Positions 35,601 through 44,200 of a stretch of DNA of 64,000 nt are shown piece after piece; the stretch's first letter is position 1, and each line of letters opens with the position of its first letter. The position numbers and the translations under genes were made by a program. Source of the stretch: Microbacterium sp. Gd 4-13 (GTDB lineage Bacteria > Actinomycetota > Actinomycetes > Actinomycetales > Microbacteriaceae); assembly GCF_003095395.1 (NCBI RefSeq), contig NZ_QEIJ01000003.1, positions 248,001-312,000 of the forward strand. The letters run 5' to 3'. A model generated the notes under the pieces. The model saw only the letters and a list, made by a program, of their open reading frames with translations, ran no database searches and was not told the DNA's origin.

Positions 35601-35672
35601 GGCGGAGGAAACCTCACGACGGGAGGACGATCCGGCCCCCGGGCGTCCTCCGCCCGTGAGATCTCCTCCGCC
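35601..35672. repeat. Dispersed palindromic element, copy B
   Basis: Left arm GGAGGAAACCTCACGACGGG, right arm containing CCGTGAGATCTCCTCC; about 71 bp and alignable along its length with copy A at 24805-24875. It lies between the acetolactate decarboxylase gene and the tRNA-Ala terminator. Confidence 0.6.
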
Positions 35673-35692
35673 GACAACGCCTGCGCAAGCAA

Positions 35693-35720
35693 GAAGGCCC
35701 CCGGCGAACCGGGGGCCTTC
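35693..35720 (-). terminator. Terminator of the tRNA-Ala gene
   Basis: GAAGGCCCCCGG and CCGGGGGCCTTC form a perfect 12-bp stem with a 4-base loop, 8 bp beyond the tRNA 3' end; on the minus strand it is followed by TTGCTT. A strong intrinsic terminator. Confidence 0.8.
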
Positions 35721-35728
35721 TGTCGTTC

Positions 35729-35804
35729 TGGTGGACCTGAGGGGAATTGAACCCCTGACCTCCTCGATGCGAACGAGGCGCGCTACCAACTGCGCTACAG
35801 GCCC
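35729..35804 (-). tRNA. tRNA-Ala (anticodon CGC)
   Basis: A 76-nt cloverleaf with encoded CCA. The acceptor stem GGGCCTG pairs with CAGGTCC and contains the G3-U70 wobble that identifies alanine tRNA. The anticodon loop is TTCGCAT, so the anticodon is CGC, reading GCG. The T loop reads TTCAATT. Confidence 0.95.
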
Positions 35805-35860
35805 GAGAACTCACCAACATTATCACGGTGAAAACGCCCGGACGTGCCATGGGCGACCCG

Positions 35861-36826
35861 CTACTGCCCTGAGGCGCGGCGCTCCAGCAGGTGGCGTACG
35901 TGCTCTTCGATCTCGGCGTCGTCGACGTAGCCCATGCGGCTGAACTCCGACTGACGCGCGACGCGGGCGGTGTCGATCGAGGGCGGGGCCTGCTTCTCGG
36001 CGAGCTCGCGCATGGCCTCCTCGCGGGCGGCGGCGCGAAGGGCGTCGCGCGCGGCCTGCTCGTCGAGCACGGCGGCGGCACGCGAGCCCGCCGACGACAC
36101 GAGCGGACGCGGCAGATCGCGCGGGGTCCACGCCGAGACGCGGGCGACTTCGAGCGGGACGTCTTGCACGGGGCCTGCGACACGGGCGGCGGGTGCGACG
36201 GCCGGGCGGGCGACCGAGCGCGCGGCGACGCGCGAGAGCCGGTGGAGGGTCAGCGCGCAGAGCGCGGTCACGGCGACGCCGGTCCACAGAAGAGCGACGG
36301 ATGCGGCGGCCACGGCCTGCCAGATGCCGACGCCCGTGACGGCGAGGGCGACGAGCGCGACGAGCGTCGTGGCCAGGCGGAAGCGGCGGCGAGCGCGCGC
36401 GCGGCGCGCCTCGGGGAGGGCGTGCGTCGCGGCCTGGCGGGCACGCGCCTCGGCCTGGCGGGCACGGGCCTCTTCGCGGGCGATCGCGAGCTCGGCCTTG
36501 GCCGCCTCGCGCTCCGCAGCATCCTGTTCGCGTTCGACGTCGAGGCGGGCGCGAGCGACCGCGAGTTCGGCGTGCGCGCGCTGCTCCTGAGCGCGGCGGG
36601 CGAGCTTCTGCTGAGCGAGCGCCGTGCGCGCGTTCAGCTCGAGGCGCACTTCCTCAGGCGTCTCGCTCGTCTCGGCGAGAACGCGGATCGCCTGGTTCAG
36701 GCGCACCGCGTTGCGCTCGGCAGACGTGTACTGATGACGGCTGTGCCACGACGGCAGCAGATACACCAGCCAGAGCGCGACGGCGACGAAGACGATCACG
36801 CCGCCGCCCAACACCTGTCCACCCAT
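35861..36826 (-). CDS. Membrane protein with a long coiled coil
   Basis: 321 residues from the ATG at 36826 (MGGQVLGGGV). One N-terminal helix (about 5-24), then a long alanine/arginine/glutamate-rich coiled coil (about 45-135), two more transmembrane helices (about 150-195, TTLVALVALAVTGVGIW and SVALLWTGVAVTALCAL) and a charged cytoplasmic tail. It is a conserved type of actinobacterial membrane protein of unknown function; involvement in cell envelope or division is speculation. Confidence 0.75.
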   Translation of the reverse strand: MGGQVLGGGVIVFVAVALWLVYLLPSWHSRHQYTSAERNAVRLNQAIRVLAETSETPEEVRLELNARTALAQQKLARRAQEQRAHAELAVARARLDVEREQDAAEREAAKAELAIAREEARARQAEARARQAATHALPEARRARARRRFRLATTLVALVALAVTGVGIWQAVAAASVALLWTGVAVTALCALTLHRLSRVAARSVARPAVAPAARVAGPVQDVPLEVARVSAWTPRDLPRPLVSSAGSRAAAVLDEQAARDALRAAAREEAMRELAEKQAPPSIDTARVARQSEFSRMGYVDDAEIEEHVRHLLERRASGQ

Positions 36827-36910
36827 GCGCACCACGGTATGCGACGGCATGCGCCCCGCGCCGCAACCCGCCGCCGTGTCGCGGGGCGGATGCTGCGGAT
36901 TCGCCGTGTG

Positions 36911-37783
36911 TCAGAGCGACGCGAGCTTCGGCAGCACCTCGCCGGAGATGCGCTCGACCTGCCCGACGGGGTCGGGGTCGGCCGGGTTGCGACCGAGGAC
37001 GACCATCGTCACCCCGAGATCCGACAGCTTCTCCATGTCGCGGAGGAAGTCGTCGGAGAACGGGTCGCGCGAGCCGGAGATCACGGTCTTCTCGATCGCG
37101 TCGTAGTCGGTGCCGAGGCGGTCGCAGTGGCCTCGCAGCACGTCGAGGAGGCGCGCCACCTCGCCCGGTTCGGCCGTGGTGAGGTTCAGGATCTGCGCGT
37201 ACTGGGCGACCATGCGCAGCGTCTTCTTCTCGCCCTTGCCGCCGATCATGATGGGCGGGTGCGGGCGCTGGATCGATGAGGGGCTGTTGAGCGTCTCTTC
37301 GAGCTGGAAGTGCGTTCCCCGGTAGGGCCCGTCGTCGTCGCTCCACATCTGGAGAGCGATCTGCAGCGCCTCTTCGAGACGCTCGAAGCGCTCGGAGATC
37401 GCGGGATAGGGAACGCCGAGACCGCGATGCTCCCGGTCGTACCAGGCGGCGCCGATTCCGAGCATGGCGCGCCCCGAGCTGAGCACGTCGAGGGTCGTCA
37501 CGATCTTCGCAAGGAGAGCCGGGTAGCGGTAGGTCACGCCCGCCACGAGCGGCCCGAGCCGCATGGACGAGGTCTGCCCGGCGAGAAACCCGAGGGTCGT
37601 GAACGCCTCGAGCATCGGCTCGGTCGCGGGCGCCGCGGCCTCCATCTGGAACCAGTGGTCCATGACGGTGAATTGCGTGAACCCGCCCTGTTCGGCGGTG
37701 CGCGCGGTCTCGGCGAGGACAGCCGGAAGCGAACCGGGCGCGCCGGGGACGGTGAAGTTCCAGAAGTGGAAGCCAGCCTGCAT
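36911..37783 (-). CDS. LLM-class F420-dependent oxidoreductase
   Basis: 290 residues with the luciferase-like TIM barrel: FTQFTVMDHWFQ, RLGPLVAGVTYRYPALLAK, LDVLSSGRAMLGIGAAWYDREH and HPPIMIGGKGEKKTLRMVAQYAQ. Proteins with this pattern use F420H2 (or FMN) to reduce or oxidise small molecules; substrate unknown. Length is typical. It is transcribed in the same direction as the GNAT and galU genes upstream. Confidence 0.9.
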   Translation of the reverse strand: MQAGFHFWNFTVPGAPGSLPAVLAETARTAEQGGFTQFTVMDHWFQMEAAAPATEPMLEAFTTLGFLAGQTSSMRLGPLVAGVTYRYPALLAKIVTTLDVLSSGRAMLGIGAAWYDREHRGLGVPYPAISERFERLEEALQIALQMWSDDDGPYRGTHFQLEETLNSPSSIQRPHPPIMIGGKGEKKTLRMVAQYAQILNLTTAEPGEVARLLDVLRGHCDRLGTDYDAIEKTVISGSRDPFSDDFLRDMEKLSDLGVTMVVLGRNPADPDPVGQVERISGEVLPKLASL

Positions 37784-37835
37784 AGCGCCAGGCTAAGCCC
37801 CTCGCGACCCGCCGAGGGCCGCGTTCACCGATCGG

Positions 37836-38465
37836 TCATGTGTGGAGACGGTCGGCCGGCGGGATCGTCGCGGCGTCCTGCGGCGCCCGTCCCGCGGCCC
37901 ACCGCTCGAGCACGCCCTCGGGCACTTCCTCGCGCACCAGGGCGAAGGCGTAGTGATCGCGCCAGTCGCCGTTGATGTGGATGTACCGGCGCCGCAGCCC
38001 CTCGTAACGGAACCCGAGCTTCTCGACCACGCGCAGGCTCGCCTGGTTCTCGGGCCGGATGCAGATCTCCATGCGATGCAGTCGCAGCTCGGTGAAGCAG
38101 AGGTCGGTGGCCAGCGCGACCGATGTCGGGGTGATGTTCTTCCCGGCGAACCGCTCGCTGACCCAGTACCCGATCGTCGCCGAGGACAGCGACCCCCGGG
38201 CGATCCCCCAGACGTTGAGCTGCCCGGCGATCTGACCGTCGTACTCCATCACGAGCGGCACCCCAACACCGTCGCGGTGCTGCTGGAGCAGGCGACGCAC
38301 CCCGAGGCGCATGTCGAACGAGACGGGTCCGTCAGGACTCGTGGCCTCCCACTGCCGCAGCCACGAGCGATTCGAGAGCAGCTCGTTCTGCAGGGTGCGC
38401 GCGTCGCGCGCGCGAACGAGGCGCACGCCGATGGGGCCGTGCTGCCGCGGAACGGACAGGTCCAT
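37836..38465 (-). CDS. RimJ-type GNAT acetyltransferase
   Basis: 209 residues with RimJ/RimL features: SNRSWLRQWEATSPD, the acetyl-CoA loop region IGYWVSERFAGKNITPTSVA and HRMEICIRPENQASLRVVEKLGFRYEG, then RRYIHINGDWRDHYAFAL. It probably acetylates an N-terminal amine of a ribosomal or other protein. It lies 23 bp after galU in the same direction, a common neighbour in Actinobacteria. Confidence 0.9.
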   Translation of the reverse strand: MDLSVPRQHGPIGVRLVRARDARTLQNELLSNRSWLRQWEATSPDGPVSFDMRLGVRRLLQQHRDGVGVPLVMEYDGQIAGQLNVWGIARGSLSSATIGYWVSERFAGKNITPTSVALATDLCFTELRLHRMEICIRPENQASLRVVEKLGFRYEGLRRRYIHINGDWRDHYAFALVREEVPEGVLERWAAGRAPQDAATIPPADRLHT

Positions 38466-38488
38466 CCCACTCCCTCGAACGAGCGGCG

Positions 38489-39379
38489 TCAGAGTGTGGC
38501 CGCGAACTCCTTGAACCAGGGACGCAGCTGGGGTCCGAGATCTTCGCGATCCGACGCCAATTGCACGATGGCCTTGATGTAGTCCACTCTATCTCCGGTG
38601 TCGTACCGGCGCCCGCGGAAGATCACGCCGTACACGCCGCCTCCGTCACCGCCTCCGGTCGCGAGCTCTTCGAGTGCGTCGGTGAGCTGGATCTCGCCGC
38701 CCTTGCCGGGTTCGGTGCGCTCGAGGATGCGGAAGACGTCGGGTCCGAGAACGTACCGACCGATGATGGCGAGGTTCGAGGGCGCGTCTTCCTTCGACGG
38801 CTTCTCGACCAGCTGGGTGACCCGCACCACGTCGTCTTCGTCGGTCGCCTCGACCGCTGCCACGCCGTAGAGGTGGATGTGCTCGGGGTCGACCTCCATC
38901 AGAGCGATGACGGTCGCGGTGCGCTTGTCGTACTCCTCGAGCATCTTCGTCAGCAGCGGGTCGCGCTCGTCGATGAGGTCGTCGCCGAGCAGGACGGCGA
39001 ACGGGTGGTCGCCGACGTGACCCTCGGCGCGCAGCACGGCGTGGCCCAGACCCTTGGGCTCGCCCTGGCGCACCATGTGGATGTCGGCGAGCTCAGACGA
39101 GTGCTCCACCTTGGCGAGCTTGTCGAGGTCGCCCTTCTGGCGCAGCTTCTCTTCGAGCTCGGGCATCGCGTCGAAGTGGTTCGCGATGTTGTTCTTGTTA
39201 CGACCGAGGATGATGAGCACGTCGGTGATGCCGGCTTTGACCGACTCCTCCACCACGTACTGGATGGCGGGCTTGTCGACGACCGGCAGCATCTCCTTCG
39301 GCATCGCCTTGGTGGCGGGAAGGAATCGCGTACCGAGTCCGGCGGCAGGGATGACGGCCTTGAATGGCTTGTGCGGCAT
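38489..39379 (-). CDS. galU: UTP-glucose-1-phosphate uridylyltransferase
   Basis: 296 residues. It makes UDP-glucose from UTP and glucose 1-phosphate for wall and capsule sugars. Motifs: nucleotide-binding AVIPAAGLGTRFLPATKAMP, PKEMLPVVDKPAIQYVVEE, ADIHMVRQGEPKGLGHAV, FAVLLGDDLI and GGEIQLTDAL. Length is standard. It is divergent from the 5-FTHF cyclo-ligase gene. Confidence 0.96.
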   Translation of the reverse strand: MPHKPFKAVIPAAGLGTRFLPATKAMPKEMLPVVDKPAIQYVVEESVKAGITDVLIILGRNKNNIANHFDAMPELEEKLRQKGDLDKLAKVEHSSELADIHMVRQGEPKGLGHAVLRAEGHVGDHPFAVLLGDDLIDERDPLLTKMLEEYDKRTATVIALMEVDPEHIHLYGVAAVEATDEDDVVRVTQLVEKPSKEDAPSNLAIIGRYVLGPDVFRILERTEPGKGGEIQLTDALEELATGGGDGGGVYGVIFRGRRYDTGDRVDYIKAIVQLASDREDLGPQLRPWFKEFAATL

Positions 39380-39443
39380 GCGAACAGATTAGCGGGATCG
39401 CATGGCGGGCATGTTAACGGAGCGCGCCCGTACAATCGTCTCC

Positions 39444-40040
39444 ATGCCCGATCGCATCGAACAGGCCAAGCGCGCGCTGCGCGCCGACCTCCGCGAGCGG
39501 CGGCAGAATCGCTCCGAATCCGCCCGCGCCGACGCAGCCCTCGGGGTACAGACCCAGCTCGACGCGCTCATCGAGAAGCTCGGGGCGACGTCGCTGTCGT
39601 GCTTCCTCTCCACCACGACCGAGCCCGGCACCCACGAGTTCGTCGAAGCCGCGGTCGCCCGGGGCCTTCGCGTGCTGCTGCCGATCTCGCGTGACGACGG
39701 GCTGCTCGACTGGGTCGTGGCCACCCCGGGCGGCGCGATCGCAGAGGGACTGTTCGGACTCCCCGAACCCGTCGGCGAGGTGCTCGGTCCGATCGCGGTC
39801 AACGACGTCGACCTGCTCGTGATTCCGGCGGCGGCCGTCGACCAGAGCGGCATGCGTCTGGGATGGGGCCGCGGCTACTTCGACAAGACGATCGGCTCCA
39901 TGGAGCGCTGCCCGCCCGTGTACGCCGTCGTCTTCGACTCCGAGTACGTCGACGACGTACCGCGCGACGTGCACGACCAGCCCGTCTCGGGCATCGTCAC
40001 CCCCACGCAGACCATCACCTTCGCTTCGGCGAACCGCTGA
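39444..40040 (+). CDS. 5-formyltetrahydrofolate cyclo-ligase
   Basis: 198 residues from the ATG at 39444 (MPDRIEQAKR). It converts 5-formyl-THF to 5,10-methenyl-THF with ATP. Motifs: KRALRADLRERRQNR, SCFLSTTTEPGTHEF, LLVIPAAAVDQSGMRLGWGRGYFDK (the family signature with the GRGYFD loop) and AVVFDSEYV. The upstream part of the frame reaches into the galU promoter and is unlikely to be translated. Confidence 0.92.
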   Translation: MPDRIEQAKRALRADLRERRQNRSESARADAALGVQTQLDALIEKLGATSLSCFLSTTTEPGTHEFVEAAVARGLRVLLPISRDDGLLDWVVATPGGAIAEGLFGLPEPVGEVLGPIAVNDVDLLVIPAAAVDQSGMRLGWGRGYFDKTIGSMERCPPVYAVVFDSEYVDDVPRDVHDQPVSGIVTPTQTITFASANR

Positions 40041-40059
40041 CCCTCCCCGAGGAGCCCCC

Positions 40060-40365
40060 ATGCCTACCTACGCCTATGCCTGCAAGTCGTGCGGACACCG
40101 CTTCGACACCGTGCAGTCGTTCTCGGAAGCCTCGCTCACCGAATGCCCCGAGTGCGGCGGCGAGCTGCGCAAGCAGTACGGCTCCATCGGGGTGACCTTC
40201 AACGGTTCCGGTTTCTACCGCACCGACTCGCGCTCCGGCGAGGGCAAGAAGGCGGATGCGTCGTCCACGGCAGCGAGCGGATCGGCCCCCGCCGCCGCGT
40301 CGTCGACGTCATCGTCGGCGGGAAAGACAGAATCGAAGGCATCCGCCGCCCCGTCGGGTTCGTGA
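40060..40365 (+). CDS. FmdB-family zinc ribbon protein
   Basis: 101 residues. The N-terminal zinc ribbon has CKSCGHRFD and CPECGGELR (two CxxC pairs), followed by GVTFNGSGFYRTD, the FmdB hallmark, and a low-complexity S/A/K tail. It is a putative regulatory or nucleic-acid-binding protein of unknown role. It lies 20 bp after the cyclo-ligase gene and 34 bp before mscL, a conserved actinobacterial order. Confidence 0.9.
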   Translation: MPTYAYACKSCGHRFDTVQSFSEASLTECPECGGELRKQYGSIGVTFNGSGFYRTDSRSGEGKKADASSTAASGSAPAAASSTSSSAGKTESKASAAPSGS

Positions 40366-40399
40366 CCCGGCGCCGGCGCACGAGACTGAGGAGCACAGC

Positions 40400-40828
40400 G
40401 TGATCAAGGGATTCAAGGAGTTCATCCTCCGCGGCAACGTCATCGACCTCGCGGTCGCCGTCGTCATCGGCGCGGCGTTCACCGCGGTGGTCAACTCGAT
40501 CGTGTCGAGCATCATCAACCCGCTGATCGAGATCTTCTGGAAGCCCGCCGAGAACGGCATGGTCGGCATCCCCGTGCAGGGCTTCTACGGCGAGGTGGTC
40601 TTCCCCGTCGGAGATCTGCTGAACGCCGTCATCGCCTTCTTCGCGGTGGCCCTCGTGGTGTACTTCGTGTTCGTGCACCCCATGAACCTCATGAAGCAGC
40701 GCGCCGCCGCCAAGGCCGGCCTCGACAAGGAGCCGCAGGAATCGCAGCTGCCCACCGAGCAGGAGATCCTCGTGCAGATCCGCGATCTGCTCCAGCAGCA
40801 GCAGAGCGGAACCTCGCCCAAGCCGTAG
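40400..40828 (+). CDS. mscL: Large-conductance mechanosensitive channel
   Basis: 142 residues from a GTG with GAGGAG seven bases upstream. MscL features: KGFKEFILRGNVIDLAVAVV (amphipathic helix and TM1), VIGAAFTAVVNSIV, periplasmic loop with VGIPVQGFYGE, TM2 LNAVIAFFAVALVVYFVFV and a C-terminal helical bundle (EQEILVQIRDLLQQQQ). It releases solutes at hypo-osmotic shock. Confidence 0.95.
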   Translation: MIKGFKEFILRGNVIDLAVAVVIGAAFTAVVNSIVSSIINPLIEIFWKPAENGMVGIPVQGFYGEVVFPVGDLLNAVIAFFAVALVVYFVFVHPMNLMKQRAAAKAGLDKEPQESQLPTEQEILVQIRDLLQQQQSGTSPKP

Positions 40829-40840
40829 GGCCGCGGACCC

Positions 40841-40860
40841 TTCGACAAGCTCAGGGACCG
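40841..40860. repeat. Inverted single REP module facing the 54-bp array
   Basis: TTCGACAAGCTCAGGGACCG is the reverse complement of the array module, 24 bp before the array, so transcripts could fold this segment onto it. It may end mscL transcription. Confidence 0.65.
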
Positions 40861-40883
40861 CTCGCACGCTCCTCGACCCACCC

Positions 40884-41099
40884 GGTCGCGGAGCCTGTCG
40901 AACCGGTCGCTAAGCCTGTCGAACCGGCCACCCACCCGGTCGCTGAGCTTGTCGAACCGGTCGCTGAGCCTGTCGAAGCGGCCACCCGCACGGTCGCTGA
41001 GCCTGTCGAACCGGTCGCTGAGCCTGTCGAAGCGTCCACCCGCCCGGTCGCTGAGCCTGTTGAACCGGTCGCTGAGCTTGTCGAAGCGGCCACCGTCCC
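40884..41099. repeat. Four 54-bp tandem units of REP-like modules
   Basis: GGTCGCNGAGC recurs at 40884, 40938, 40992 and 41046, exactly 54 bp apart. Each unit holds two 21-bp modules of consensus GGTCGCTGAGCYTGTCGAA plus a 12-bp GCGGCCACCCG-like spacer. Because 54 is a multiple of three, every frame appears as a repeated open frame, which is not a gene. The array fills most of the gap 40829-41106. Confidence 0.85.
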
Positions 41100-41106
41100 C
41101 TCGCAC

Positions 41107-41298
41107 TCAGTAGTGCGGGGGGACGTCCTGTCTCAGCCGTGCATCGTTCGGGCCCGACTCCCCCGCTCGCGCGGGGGGCGCAGCATCCTGCTCCTCATCC
41201 GCCGGCACCGGCTCGGGCGAGGTTCCCGGGGCGGGGGTCAGGCGCGCGCGACGCGCGCCGGGCACGCGTTCGACGCGTTGGCGATCACTCGACGACAT
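41107..41298 (-). CDS. Small conserved-looking protein
   Basis: 63 residues, highly polar. The C-terminus GPNDARLRQDVPPHY matches the NDxxLxxDxPPH ending that I recall from short actinobacterial proteins; the N-terminus is basic (RRARLTPAPGT). It starts inside the last codons of the helicase-like gene (14-bp overlap), so it is probably co-translated. Function unknown. Confidence 0.55.
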   Translation of the reverse strand: MSSSDRQRVERVPGARRARLTPAPGTSPEPVPADEEQDAAPPARAGESGPNDARLRQDVPPHY

Positions 41299-44200
41299 CG
41301 ATCGGCTGCGTGCTCGATTCGGCCGTCGGGCCGTCGACCTTCACGCCCAGAAGAGCGGCGATGCGCGCGGCGACCGTTGCCGGATCGCTGTAGAGATCGA
41401 ACGAGTGCACGCGCACGTAGTGCCAGCCGAGGCGACGCAGAATCTGCGGGCGCAGACGCAGCGACTCGCGCAGCGAATCGCCCACCGTCTCGGGATCGCT
41501 CTCGGCAACGACCGCCTTGCCGCCGTGCTGTGCGACGAGAGGCAGCAGACCGCGGTAGTGCACGTCGACGGCGATTCCGAGGCGTCGCAGCTCGCGCGCG
41601 AGCGCCAGGGTGAGCGGATCGGCGAGGTCTTCGAGGCGCGACTCGCGGCCGCGCGCGGCCAGGTTGCCGAGGATGCCCATGAGGGTGGCGGCGCCGTGCT
41701 CGAGTCGTCCGTCGTCGAACGACGACGGGCGGATCGACGACACGATCACCATCGAGCGGCGCGCGCGCGTCATGCCGACCGTGAGCAGTCGCTCTCCGTC
41801 GGGCGTCGAGAGGTCGCCGAAGTCGCTGAGCACCCGACCGTGCTTGGTGAGGCCGAACCCGAGCGAGAAGATCACGCGGTCGCGACTCTCGGCGACGGAC
41901 TCCTCGAGGGTGAGCACCGCGAACGGTTCGGCGGTGTCGCGCGAGACGAAGTCCGACACGTCGGAGCGTCCGGCGAACGCCGCCTCGACCGCGGCGCGCA
42001 CGCGCTCGGCGTGGCGCCTGCTGGCCGTGACCACCATGAGCGACTCCGCACCGCGGTTGACGGCGTGCTCGACGACGAGCGTGACGACGCGGGCGACCTC
42101 GGCGTCGGGGCTCTCGACGGCGCCCGTGACGGGGTCGGGCGCACCGGTGCCGCCCTCGACGTAGTCGACGCTCAGGCTGCCGCGTCCGAGGTACGACCCG
42201 GCCCAGGGCAGCGAGACGATCTCGCCGCCGTAGAAGGCGTCGTTCACGAGCTCGGCGAGGTCTTCGCCGCCGGCGCGATAGCTGCGGGTGAGGGTCTCGA
42301 CCGGCAGCAGCTCGGCCAGGCGCTCGAACACCGAGGCGTCGTCGAAGGGCTGCTCGTCTTCGGTGTCTTCGTCGGAGGCGAAGGTCGCGCTCACCCGGAA
42401 CGGCGTGGGCTTCTGCGTCACGGGATCGCCGAACACGACGATCTGACCGGCGCGCCGCAGGGCGGGCGCGGCCTCGGTCAGGCAGAGCGCTCCGGCGTCG
42501 GCGATGAGCACCACGTCGAAGCCGTCGGCGTCGGGGATCTCGGGCACCTCGTAGGGCGAGGCCAGCCAGACCGGAGCGACGGTGCGCAGCAGCCCGGGCG
42601 CGATGGCGGCGAGCTCTTCGGCTGTCGTGGCTCCGCGCTTGAGCGCGTCTTTGAGAGCCGCGGCCTCGTCGGCGAGGTCGACGATGCCGATGCGCCACTG
42701 CTGCGCCAGGCGGGCGGCCAGGAGGGGTCCGGATGCTGCGGCGTGGGCCTCGTCGACGAGGCGGAAGTCGCGTTCGAGTCGATCGACGACCGACGTGTTG
42801 GCTCCGAGGAGTGCCCGATCGGTGCGCAGGAGGTGCTCGAGGGCCGACTGCCACCAGGCGAACTCGAGCTCGTCGGCGACCCGGTCTTCGGGGACGTGCC
42901 GCACCGACAGCTCGAGCAGGAGGGGCTCGAGCCCGAGGCGGGCGAGCTCCGAACGCAGTTCGGCGCGTTCGACGAGGTTGTCGAAGAAGGTCGACTCGGC
43001 GGCGAGGCCCGCGAGGGTGCGCACGAGACGCGCGACCGGGAGGGTCGTCATGCGGGCGGAGTTCTGACGACCGAGGATCTGGTCGAGTTCACCGAGCTCG
43101 GCGTCGACGCGCTGCCACGCGACCGCGACGTCGGCGAGGCCGAGCGGCACCTCGGGGGTGACGCCCGCCTCGACGTAGCGCTGCCATTCGGTGCGCTGCT
43201 CCTGAATGCGTACGAGCGCCTCGTGCATATCGGTGACGTGCACACCCGGACGCAGGTACTCGCGCGACAGACGCTTGAGCCTGCGCCGGTTGGGGCCGCT
43301 CATCTCACCGGCGTCGCGCCGCGCGGCGTGGGCCTGGATGAGCTCGCCGAGCGGGCGCTCGAACACGGTGGGGCTGAAGCGGTCGAGCGACTCGCGGATG
43401 CCCTGCAGAAGGCGCAGGTAGCCGCCGAGCTCGGAGATGGTCTGGAACGGGCGCATGCGCGTCTGGGCGATGAGCTCGTACCCGCGCTCGAGAAGGCTCG
43501 GAACGTCGCGGCGGTGCAGCTTGCCGGCGAGCGCGTGCGCGGCACGGGCATCTTCGGTGCGGGTGAACGACACTCCGTACCAGGGCGAGTCGTCGGGGCC
43601 GAAGCGGAACTCGCCCAGGCGCGCGGCGGCGGCGAGCGCCGAGCCCGCCTCGGCGCGGCGGTCGGCCAGGCCTTCGAGCGTCGCGACGTCGAAGCGCGTG
43701 GTCGTCGAGGGCGCGGGCGACCGCCCGGCCAGGGTCGTCAGGGTGCGCAGCACATCGAGGGCCGAGACGCCGAGCGACGGGTGCTCGACCGTGACGGCGT
43801 GGCGGTAGTCGCGCAGCACCGTGCGCAGGCGCACGAGAGCGTCGTCGATGTCGGAGACGCGCGGCTGCTCGGCCTTCTCGTTGCGTCCGATCGCGCGGAT
43901 GAGGTCGCGGCGGATGTGCGTGGGAGAGACGGCGAGGCCGTCGAGGCCGATTCCGGCGAGGCGGTGGCGGATGCCCTCGAGGGTCGAGCGGCGCGCGCTC
44001 ACGACGAGCACCCGCTTTCCGTCCTGCACGAGGCGACCGACCGCGTTGATGATCGTCTGGGTGCCGCCCGTTCCGGGCAGGGTGTGCACGGCGAGCGACT
44101 GTCCGGCGGCGATCCGCGCGAGCACGGCCTCCTGCTCGGCATCCGCGTCGAGCAGCAGCGCGTCGGCCGCGGGTGCGCGCTCGTCGGGTCCGTCGACCAC

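Noticed and set aside
40884..41099. CRISPR array
   Set aside because: Units are contiguous 54-mers without unique spacers, and no cas gene is near.
40585..41106. Repetitive protein RFDRLSDRFDKLSDR on the minus strand
   Set aside because: It is the translation of the 54-bp DNA repeat plus mscL antisense; the period is a multiple of three, so all frames stay open.
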